Shown here piece by piece: positions 28,871 through 36,783 of a DNA stretch of 36,783 nucleotides. Within the stretch, counting starts at the first letter, position 1; every line of letters starts with the position of its first letter. The stretch is from NCBI GenBank assembly GCA_009746045.1, contig RPFO01002211.1:1-36783 (forward strand), given 5' to 3'. The notes under the pieces are model-generated. The model searched no databases, had not been told where the DNA came from, and worked only from the letters and a program-made list of their open reading frames with translations. The DNA is from Mesostigma viride (lineage: Eukaryota > Streptophyta > Mesostigmatophyceae > Mesostigmatales > Mesostigmataceae). The position numbers and the translations under genes were made by a program.

Positions 28871-30001
28871 AGTTGAGTAACTCTAGAGCCCTAGGATCTG
28901 GCTCTAAGTTCCCCATGTCCGTCCGCACGCCTTCCGCTAGCGTCCGCTAAGCCGCCGGCTATAATCCGGCGGTCCGATGCGGTCGACCGGTCTAAGGGCG
29001 GCGCCTAGGGCCGGCGCCACCTAGGCCCCAGTCCGGGGCCTTATCCGGGTCGGTACGGACAGCTAGCTTGTCCCACGGTTACGGCTAACCGGATAGGGTT
29101 TGCTGGATAAGACATAAACCAGTGGTGGGCCAGCTCCGACAGCAGTTCTCTGTGTTCACCTTATCCCAAGCTCAACGTGACCGACCGCCACATCAAGTTT
29201 CGTTTAAGTGGCCAGCCGGAGCGGCTGCTTAGGTTTTAGCGGACAAGTGTTCGAAGCGCGTCATTGGTGAATTACTTGGGAACTTGGGTTTCCCCGCGAA
29301 ACTCCAACCGCACGTTCAGATTTCCAAATCTCAAGTAAAGTTCGGCGCAACTTTCTGAACGGGGGCAGTTGACGAGCAGCATTCCTCCGGACGAATGAAT
29401 TGCGTTCCATACTTGCGCAAAATTTTGAAAGGTAGCTTGCGTGCAGCCCTACTAAAATTTGCGCGGACGTTCAGATTTCCAAATCTCGGGTAAATTTCGG
29501 CGGAACTTTCTGAACGGGGGTAGTTGGCGGGCAGCGTTCCTCCAGACGAATGAAATGCGTTCCATACTAGCGCAAAATTTTGAAAGGTAGCTTGCGTGCA
29601 GCCCTACTAAAATTTGCGCGAAGTGTGGGACTGAAAATTCGTAACGGAAACTTTTTGGTAGTTGCCGTCACTTCCTCTTGTGCAAACGTGTGGGAGTGAA
29701 AATTCGTAACGGAAACTTTTTGGTAGTTGCCGTCACTTCATTTTGCGCGAGTGTTGGGCTGAAAATTCGTAACGGAAACTTTTTGGTAGTTGGCGTCACT
29801 TCCTTTGGTTCGACTGAAAATTCGCTGAAATTCGCTGAATTCGTACCGTAGCCTAATTTTTAGTACCTCGAAGTGACGGGGCACCTAAAAATTTGCCCAC
29901 AAGTACACTTGGCAGCGCGCTCACTGGGAAAAATTGTACAGCCGCTCCGGCGGGCCACTTGAACGAATTGTAATGATAGCTGAGCCGGTCGGGCTTTAAC
30001 T
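28871..30001 (+). repeat. 5' LTR (1131 bp, enlarged by a nested element)
   Basis: Starts AGTTGAGTAACTC and ends GGGCTTTAACT. It contains a CCGCCGG-CTATAAT-CCGGCGG hairpin (28952-28972) and GGCGCC palindromes (28998-29020). Removing 29191-29976 leaves 345 bp that match the 3' LTR at all but one position. Confidence 0.92.
29191..29976. mobile_element. 786-bp non-autonomous TIR element inside the 5' LTR
   Basis: It is absent from the 3' LTR at exactly ...GACCGACCGCCA|TAGCTGAG. Its ends form inverted repeats of about 37 bp, with the core AAGTGGCC-GCCGGAGCGGCTG (29206-29227 against 29939-29961) and weaker matches out to the tips. No clear target-site duplication. No coding capacity; internal 63-65-bp and 155-bp tandem repeats. 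The right tip (TAATGA) is also the exact edge of the 16121-17083 insertion, which independently supports this end. Confidence 0.78.
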
Positions 30002-30013
30002 TGTATTCATAAA
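30002..30013 (+). other. Primer-binding-site position, complementary to 35114-35125
   Basis: TGTATTCATAAA directly follows the 5' LTR, where the tRNA primer-binding site normally lies. It does not resemble the initiator-Met tRNA 3' end complement (TGGTATCAGAG-like). Its exact 12-nt reverse complement is at 35114-35125, just after the coding region. Confidence 0.5.
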
Positions 30014-30020
30014 AATCCCG

Positions 30021-32803
30021 ATGGCTTCCGGTACACGGAGCCGCACGGGCGAACACACAGATACGCCAAGTGGCGAGGCCGCAGGGTCCGTCCTGCCACG
30101 CTTTAGTGCGGACGAGGCCACGAGGTTGATGCAAACCCTCGTGGCGCAACCGAACTGGCCAAGCAGTTCAAGCATCTGATGCTTGCTGCTGACGATGCAC
30201 TAAATCGCGGCCCTCTCAAGCAAACGGAGGTGCCCGCTGATCTACCGGCCGACTATACGGCGGACGACGCAGCAGATTTTCTAGCTGCTCTCAAGCGTCT
30301 GCGCGATGGACGCGCAGACAAAGATTCGGAGCTGATTGGCAAGTTCCGTGCAGTATTCTGCAGTACAACAAAGCACCCAAACATTGCCAATCTAGTTCGC
30401 ATTGCGGACGACAACAAACAAACCTGGGAAGTTTTTTACAACGGTCTAGATGCCCACTTGTCGCGGTCTAAGGAAGAGGCCGACGAGCAAGCCTTCAACG
30501 ACTTCGAGGGCTATGCAGTTAATAAGGCAAATTTGCCCGGGGCTGCACGTGATTTCCAGGTCTTCGTGCACAAGCACAAGCTGCTAGATACTCTCAAGCC
30601 CATTTTCCTGTGCAATCGATTTCTCAAGAAATGCGACCTGTCGTCGGATGTGCATCTGACCATAGCGACGGAACTCAAAAAGAAGAGTGCCGTCAGTTTC
30701 GACGAGGGCATGCTGTATTTGATCTCATGCTTCAAGAGTGCGCAGTCCAAGCCGGCTGCCTCGGCTGCTCTGCCATCCCTGCGCAAGGTGGATGCCGGCG
30801 CGTCTTCTTCTTCAGGCGCAGAGGCTCCAATTACGCGGTCGGAGCTTACGGCCATCCTGAAAAAGGTCGTCGGCCACGGCAACAACGGGGGCCAGCGAGG
30901 GCGCAAGCGCGGGCATGGTGGCGACGCCAAGCAGGGTGATAATCCCCCGGCCAAGCGGCAGCAGGGGGCGTCTACTGACCGCAAGCAACGCTGTGAGCGC
31001 TGCTTCGGACGTCGCCATGTCCGGGATGACTGCCGAGTTCGCCCGGACCTGGAGCTCGAGGACAACCTTTGCCGCAAGTGCCACGACGTTCTGCGTGGTC
31101 ACAGCGTGGAGGCGTGCAAGGCCAAGCGCATCGTCGTCCACGGCACACGCGAGGAGTGGGCAGAGCGACGGGCAGCACGAAAGTCAGGTGAGAGCACGCT
31201 CGATACCCCTTCTTTTGCTCAATGCGTCACGCTGAACCGGGCCGTCGTAGAGCCTGACGTCGTTCCTAAAAGCAACGTGACTGCATCCTCTGTCTCATTC
31301 CGTGATGTGCTCACGCAATCCGTTGATGCTGCTCTGGCTCTGTCGCGCCAGGATCACGTGCTTCCTGAGCACGGGTCTACAATGCGTGACCTAAGCAATG
31401 TGGTGTCTTCTAGGTCGGGTGTGTACAACGCCGAGCGACCAAGCACTACTGCAGCACCCCAGCTAGATACTGGGGCGGTTGGGCCTATGAGGAATGTTGT
31501 GACAGTGCAAGAGAATGCTGGGCGGGCAGATGTTCTCGGTACACACCACCCTAGTGTGGATCTTCACATTGGCAAGGTGCTCACACGGGCGGCCTTTCGT
31601 GCAGCCTCTGAAGCTGCCCAGTTAGCCAATGTCACTACCCCAGTAGTCACCCCACCTGTTGAGAATCCTGACAATGCCACTGCACCTCAGGCTGTCACCC
31701 TGAAACTGTTAGCATACCAGATGCACCGTGCATACGGGCATGAGGCCCAAGCCGAGGTAGAGGGGGCACACATGTTGGGGGCACCTTTATACAACGAGCT
31801 GAAGAATGTGCGTGCTCAGTGTCCTGCCTGCATCAAGATCAGGAAGAAGTCGCGTAGGCGGCATGCCAAGACTCCACCCTTGGAGCGAGGGTACCTTGTG
31901 GGGGATGTCATGCACATGGAAGGGGGGGACACCTATTTCATAGTCAAGGATAGGTTCAGCAAGGCCACCTACATTGAGCCGCTGCCCCACATGTATGAGG
32001 CTGACCTGCACAGGGCTATCAAGATCAGCCTGGCTTTCTTTCATCCCGTAGTGGAGCTCATGCTAGACCAGCAGTTCCGCTGTGTGCAAGGTTTGCCGGG
32101 GATGGAGGCCGTGGTCATCGTGGGGCGTGAGGATCACGGCAATATGGGCATGATAGATCGCACTGTAAGCTATGTCAAGACTGTGGCAGCCAAGCGACAG
32201 GATAACCCACATGGCAAATCCTACGCGGTCAAGACGGCGTGGTGCAAGGAGCTCATGCATGTGTGCAACCATAGGCACGTGCTTGATGTCAAGGGCTTTG
32301 GGCTAGTCACGCCTCGGGGGCTGTCAGCGGGCACCTACTCACCCGAGGTAGTAGAGGCATACCAACAGCATCTACAGGATACCGCCGCCAAGCTGCGGCT
32401 CAAGGATGCCACGCTGCCTGATTTGTCTAGCGCTTTTGAGGTCGGGCAGTTGGTCATGTTCCACAAGGAGAGCTCGCCCAGCGGCAAACGGGGCACCATG
32501 CAGGGGCCTGGGGCCATCACAAAGTTAGACTGGCCGCTGCGGGTCATAGACATAGAGTGGAATGATCGGGTGTATAGGGTACCATGGGCATCGGTGGCAG
32601 GCTATAAGCAAGGGGATAGCATGGAGAGTGAGCTGGCAGCCAACAGGGCACTGGGGTGGGTAGTGAAGGATAATGCGCCTGTCGTAGCATCTGAGGTGGT
32701 ACCCCACGGGTCGCTCCCAGGGGCAGACACAGCTACACCCCCCCCTCCCCTGGGCCCCAATATGACCCCGTGGATGGGTGGGATGAGGATGGGGTGGGTT
32801 TGA
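30021..32803 (+). CDS. Copia-like Gag and integrase polyprotein segment
   Basis: A first ATG at 30021 gives MASGTRSRTGEH...ATRLMQTLVAQ. The match then appears to pass into the long frame (first ATG 30179) near 30140-30155 with ELAKQFKHLM, so one frame change is likely. Residues from 30179: Gag about 1-230; a basic Gly-rich stretch; zinc knuckle C272-x2-C275-x4-H280-x4-C285; a second C298/C301/H308/C313; integrase HHCC H516-x4-H521-x26-C548-x2-C551; core GDVMHMEG (D576), LMLDQQF (D630) and EDHGNMGMIDRTV (D660 where Glu is expected). A C-terminal domain follows. It assembles particles and integrates cDNA. The E-to-D change may reduce activity. Confidence 0.85.
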
Positions 32804-34698
32804 CGGGACCTAGTGCACGTAGTGACTCACCTCCTGTGCTAGCCACGGATAATGTGGGAGGCCCGCCTAGCGTGGCCTCGCCGGAGGGTCAGGGTCCTGC
32901 CCATGCGCCTCGCCCACCTAGGGACCTGGCTTCAACGGTCACGGCCTTGTGGCGTGCTCAGGCGCTTAAAGCGAAAGCTGCATCAGGGGTGGCTCAGGTC
33001 AAAACTCTCTCACAGGGGGTCAGGCCGGTTAAGTCAGCCTTGTTTCCTACGTGTAGACCGTGGCAGCTGGTGGCTGTGGACACGCAAGCATCCGTGTCTA
33101 TTATCTCTCGTCGGGCAGCCACCCTGTATCCAGTGCTAGAGTCGCCGTACAAATCGGTGACCGACTTTGCAGGCACTTCGGCATATCAAGTTACCGGGAT
33201 GGTGGTGCTGCCGGTGTTGGGCATTGACACGCCGTTTCACGTCGTGGATGGCTACGAGGATGTGGCCTTGCTGGGCGAACCTTTCGTATCATACCCGGGG
33301 TTCTCAGTGTCCGCTGACTTGCTGTCAGTCGCGGGGGTGGGCAGCATCCCGCTTCGCGAGTACCACGCTCCATTGGGGGTGGTGGTCGGGCAGCCCGGCG
33401 TCGTGCGGCGCTTACCGATGGCGGCGTTTTCCACACCGCCGCTCGTCCAGTCCATCATTCAGCCTCAGGATTGGCACCCGCGCAGCTTCGGCCTCCACTC
33501 ACACTCACTGGCGGCGGATAGCCCTGTGACGTGGGAGCAACTTGTCCTGGACTGTCAAGATCCTCTCAAGTTTGCTTTGTGGCGCGACGCGTTCATTCGA
33601 GCCAAGGAGCAGTGGCGAGAGCGCGAGGTCTACCGAGGATTGGAGAGTGTGCCAGCCGGGGCCACGCGGTTGCGGTTGAAGTTCGTGCTCACCTACAAGC
33701 CGGACGAGACCAACTCTTCGGTGGTGTTCCGGGTAAGGCCCGTGGTCACGGAGACGAAGGGGTCCTCCCCGCTGGACGCCAAGGATCTTTATACCCCTGG
33801 GCTCAACCATGTTTCGCATCGGCTACTGACGGTCATCTACTTGGGCAAGCGGAACGCGGGCAAGGACTACGGGATGTGGTGCGGTGACTTTCAGCGGGCA
33901 TTCCTCCACAGCGACGCTGGGGTCGCGCAGCAAACATGGCAAGGCACCCGCTACGTGGTGAAGGTCCCGGTGGTCTGGCAGGATGGCACCATTGGCAGCG
34001 AGTATATCGAGCTGTTGACAGGGGTGGAGGGGCTGCAGAGCTCTCCCATCATCTTCCGCATTTCCGCGGAGGAGGTCTTGCAGAGCTTAGGGGCCACGTA
34101 CCATCGCGCGGATCCTAACTTCTTTGTGGTCCCCACCGGCGTCCCTGGCGAGCCAGCCCTCTTCGTGTGGCATGGCGATGACTTCAAGCTGGTGGCACCT
34201 CGCACCTTTGCTACCCAGTTTCTTGCTGCAGTGGCGGCTAAGTTTCCCCTGGGCAGGGCGGTGGATCATGAGGAGGGTAAACCCGTGGTGTTTTGCGGCG
34301 TGCAGTCTACGTTGCAGCGGGATTCGCGTTCTGGCGAATGGGTCATGCACATGCAGGATAGCCGCAACTATGTGGTTGACCTGCTGGCCGACCTCCCGTC
34401 CCCGCTGTTGGCAACCCATGGGCCCTCGGTTAAGGGCAAGCTCGGGTGGTTGGCGGACACGGTGGCACCTGATTTGGCAGTGCTCGCTCGCCTGCCCGAT
34501 GATGTGCTGGAAGGACTAGGGTCCATTCATGTTCGGCGGCAGCTGGCCATGACGCCCGGCATTGTGCTTCGTGGGCTCGATTGCTCACAGCCGGTGCACC
34601 TCGAGATAGTGACGGATGCTAATCTAGAGACGCGCACAGTCAGCCAAGTGCGGGCCCGCATGGGGGCACTGTTCTTTATCAGCAATGAGGGCAGCCTG
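32770..34698 (+). CDS. Copia-like protease-like domain and reverse transcriptase
   Basis: Overlaps the Gag-integrase frame by 34 bp in the -1 frame, so ribosomal frameshifting or a single-base error could join them. Residues from 32770: about 1-95 linker; a retropepsin-like segment WQLVAVDTQASVSIIS (98-113; DTQAS instead of DTGAS) with a later VALLGEPFV, where retropepsins have a LG-type motif; RT from about 255: LRLKFVLTYKPDE, VFRVRPVVTE, CGDFQRAFL (catalytic D373), TGVEGLQSSP, FVWHGDDFKLV (HGDD 468-471), KFPLGRAV...FCGVQ. RNase H begins at EIVTDAN. The frame ends at a TAG (34708-34710) where RNase H similarity continues in another frame. Confidence 0.85.
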
Positions 34699-34700
34699 GC

Positions 34701-35087
34701 ATGTTGTTAGATTGGTACTCGCGCTTGCACAGCCGCATTGCCACTAGCCCCAACACGGCTGAATGCCGGGGCATTGTTTCAGCTATCTCACATGGCATGT
34801 GGCTGCGGTACTTGCTGGGTTGGGTATTTGGCTCGTGTGGGTTCACTCTTCACTGGACTAGCACGGTGCACACTGACTCACAAAGTTGTTTGGCCTTCCT
34901 TGACAATCCCTATGCGCGGTCACAGGACGTTGATTACCTCGTACTCGCTGAGGCGGCCTCCTGCGTCACGCGTCTCCAGCACATCGCGGATGAACTCAAT
35001 CCCGCGGATGCACTCACCAAGGAGGCGCGGGAGGCTGCCCCGCAGTACGCAGTGTTGCGCAAGCGCATGACGATGCAACACCCGTGA
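34701..35087 (+). CDS. Copia-like RNase H, C-terminal part
   Basis: Continues the RNase H domain in the next -1 frame: LDWYSRLHSRIATSPNTAE (the SSTEAE-like active-site region), TVHTDSQSCLAFLDNP (catalytic-Asp strand), DVDYLVLAEA and ELNPADALTKEA, the typical end of copia polyproteins (ADxLTK). The ATG at 34701 is probably not a real start. The frame join at about 34695-34705 makes this copy's RNase H broken unless the break is a sequence error. No downstream gene before the 3' LTR. Confidence 0.82.
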   Translation: MLLDWYSRLHSRIATSPNTAECRGIVSAISHGMWLRYLLGWVFGSCGFTLHWTSTVHTDSQSCLAFLDNPYARSQDVDYLVLAEAASCVTRLQHIADELNPADALTKEAREAAPQYAVLRKRMTMQHP

Positions 35088-35465
35088 GCCACACAGGGTT
35101 ACGGCTCGGGCGCTTTATGAATACAGCCATAACTCACCCTGTGTTGCTAGCATTCACGAATATCATGGTGGTAGTTTTTTTTGCTTGTCCTGACCATACC
35201 CTAGCCACGTTGGACGGTGCCTTGGGCCCGTCGGCGGGTCACTGGTCCTAATAAATGGGTCACCTTTTGTCTGGTGGCATAGTTGTTTTTTTCTCGATAC
35301 TTATTACATCACTATTCATGTGTGATCACAAGGGCGCGGGTCGATACCGTGGTGATTTTGACGGCCTTGAGGCCCCCTTGAGTTCCCTACCTTAGAGGGT
35401 TTTGTATGGTCTGCATTTGATGTAATTATTTTGATAATTAATCAAAGAACAAAAGAGTATGTCGG
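35088..35465 (+). other. Copia-like 3' untranslated region
   Basis: Contains the TTTATGAATACA complement of the primer-binding position (35114-35125) and T-runs near 35175 and 35285. A weak purine-rich tract, AAAGAACAAAAGAG (about 35445-35458), lies just before the 3' LTR and is the candidate plus-strand primer. No coding sequence recognised. Confidence 0.5.
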
Positions 35466-35810
35466 AGTTGAGTAACTCTAGAGCCCTAGGATCTGGCTCT
35501 AAGTTCCCCATGTCCGTCCGCACGCCTTCCGCTAGCGTCCGCTAAGCCGCCGGCTATAATCCGGCGGTCCGATGCGGTCGACCGGTCTAAGGGCGGCGCC
35601 TAGGGCCGGCGCCACCTAGGCCCCAGTCCGGGGCCTTATCCGGGTCGGTACGGACAGCTAGCTTGTCCCACGGTTACGGCTAACCGGATAGGGTTTGCTG
35701 GCTAAGACATAAACCAGTGGTGGGCCAGCTCCGACAGCAGTTCTCTGTGTTCACCTTATCCCAAGCTCAACGTGACCGACCGCCATAGCTGAGCCGGTCG
35801 GGCTTTAACT
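35466..35810 (+). repeat. 3' LTR (345 bp, without the nested element)
   Basis: AGTTGAGTAACTC...GGGCTTTAACT. Equals the 5' LTR without 29191-29976, with a single substitution at 35702. Followed directly by the right GGGGT duplication. Confidence 0.93.
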
Positions 35811-35815
35811 GGGGT
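35811..35815. repeat. LTR-element target-site duplication, right copy (GGGGT)
   Basis: Second copy of 28866-28870. LINE-C RT resumes immediately after it. Confidence 0.88.
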
Positions 35816-36783
35816 GTGGCAGGGCTGTGTGCTCTCCCCATATATCTATTCATCATTATGGTGGACTATATCATGCGGCGTGCACAAGCCCGCTTCGCCC
35901 GGGTGGAGGGGCGCCCGCCGGGGATCGAGGTCACGGAGTACGCCAGCTACGGCGGGGTTGACCCACCCTACTGCCTGAGCGATCTGATCTACGCTGATGA
36001 CACGACACTCGTGGAAACCCCAGAGTCAGCCCAACTGTGGCTAGACAGCTTATCACTGGAAGCGCGGGCGGTGGGCTTATGATCAGCAAGAAAACGGAGG
36101 TCATGGCCATCGGCTTCCCTGCTGGGATAGCCCCACCCACCCTCCTCTTGCTAGACGGCAGCCCCGTCCCCCGGCGACTCGCTTCAAGCTCCTTGGCAGC
36201 TGGCTTCCCTCCACGGCCGACGACATCAACACCCGCATTGGCCAGGCCTGGGCGGCCCTCCGCCGCCTCGACAGGTTCTGGACCTGTCGCTACCTGAGTG
36301 AGCGACGCAAGCGCATTCTGTTCAAGGCCCTTGTCCTCAGCATCCTCCTTTATGGCTGCGAGGCGTGGACCCTGGACCAGGCGCTGAGCCAGCAGCTTGA
36401 CGGCACCGTCACTCGAATGCTCCGTCATATCCTCGGCGTCCGCTATACCACGAACGCCGCACCCGGGCCGAGCTCTACTACTACTGCGAGCTCGATCCCT
36501 CTTGTCACCCATCAGACACCGCCGCCTCCTCCTTGTGACCATCCGACACCGCCGCCTCCTCTTTGCCGGCCATCTTGCCCGCACAGACCAGGTGAATACC
36601 GATGTGGGCCCTGCCGGGGGGCTTAAGACGGGCCAACCAGGTAGACACCTCCTCCTATGGCAGGGTCCCCTTGTCCCATCGCAACCCACTGGCAAACTTG
36701 CGCGCGCCGGGCACCGGCGCGGCGCGACCCGGACCTATGTGACACAACTGCTTGAAGATGCAGGGCTTTCTGGGACTATCGTA
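35816..36783 (+). pseudogene. LINE-C reverse transcriptase, 3' part, running off the window
   Basis: Resumes with VWQGCVLSPYLFIIM (RT motif 5) and LIYADDTTLVE (YADD active site). After a frame change near 36070 it reads LMISKKTEVMAIG. After another near 36180 it reads FKLLGSWLPSTADDINTRIG, RKRILFKALVLSILLYGCEAWTL and MLRHILGVRY. A last stretch in a further frame has RRLLFAGHLAR, a C-terminal motif common in LINE polyproteins. There the phrase IRHRRLLL is tandemly duplicated (about 30 bp, near 36505-36565). At least three frame breaks mark an inactive copy. The 3' end lies beyond the window. Confidence 0.85.

Larger units (their letters stand above)
28871..35810 (+). mobile_element. Ty1/copia-like LTR retrotransposon inserted in LINE-C
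   Basis: Two LTRs (28871-30001 and 35466-35810) flank Gag, integrase, protease-like, RT and RNase H coding regions. LTR termini are AGTTGA...TTAACT rather than TG...CA, and a 5-bp GGGGT duplication surrounds the element. The RT is copia-type (RVT_2 pattern, with HGDD in place of YVDD). LTRs are identical over their shared 345 bp except one base (29107 A, 35702 C), so insertion was recent. Three frame changes interrupt the coding region (about 30145, 32770-32803, about 34695). Confidence 0.93.

Noticed and set aside
31463-31500. LDTGAV motif (residues 429-434 of the Gag-integrase frame) as the copia protease
   Set aside because: Position would be conventional, but the surrounding residues lack the hydrophobic strand pattern of retropepsins and sit in a Thr/Ala/Val-rich linker. 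Kept only as an alternative to the candidate after integrase.

Overview
This window looks like repeat-rich nuclear DNA from a eukaryote, plausibly a GC-rich unicellular one such as an alga or other protist. I recognise no host gene. Nothing bacterial is visible (no operons, ribosome-binding sites or tRNAs). Nearly everything that can be assigned is satellite DNA or retrotransposon. The organism guess is inference only.

Layout. 1-530: no recognisable gene. 531-7610: a head-to-tail array of a 170-bp satellite, 41 full units plus a 110-bp partial unit, essentially invariant. It directly abuts 7611-13027, a full-length plus-strand non-LTR retrotransposon (called LINE-A here). LINE-A encodes a PHD finger, a RING-H2 finger, C2H2/CCHC-type fingers, a reverse transcriptase (YLDD) and a restriction-like endonuclease (CCHC plus PD..D). 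13028-15420: no intact gene, but a decayed minus-strand region resembling a LINE ORF1. 15421-20681: a chain of 5'-truncated LINE-A copies, all on the minus strand, joined tail to head at TATATCTACC-like sequences. One copy is split by a 963-bp insertion. 20710-26033: a second, divergent element of the same architecture (LINE-B, minus strand) between perfect 16-bp target-site duplications. 26050-28047: no recognised gene. 28048-28421: a decayed LINE-A piece. 28422-28870 and 35811-36783: two halves of a different LINE (LINE-C, YADD reverse transcriptase, no RLE seen). They are split by a Ty1/copia-like LTR retrotransposon (28871-35810) with a 5-bp GGGGT duplication. Its 5' LTR carries a 786-bp terminal-inverted-repeat element that is absent from its 3' LTR.

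How the parts relate. LINE-A and LINE-B share an unusual protein plan, PHD - conserved unknown region - ubiquitin-like-looking segment - RING - zinc fingers - RT - RLE. They also share a local insertion landscape of TATAT(CTACC) motifs. Most of their frame breaks with a traceable position fall in or beside runs of C or G, so the elements may be intact in reality. The copia-like element has near-identical LTR sequence (one difference in the shared 345 bp) yet broken frames. Its apparent protein order is Gag-integrase-protease-like-RT-RNase H. A nucleosome-length satellite next to same-orientation nested LINEs resembles centromeric or other heterochromatic loci; that is inference from layout, not proof.
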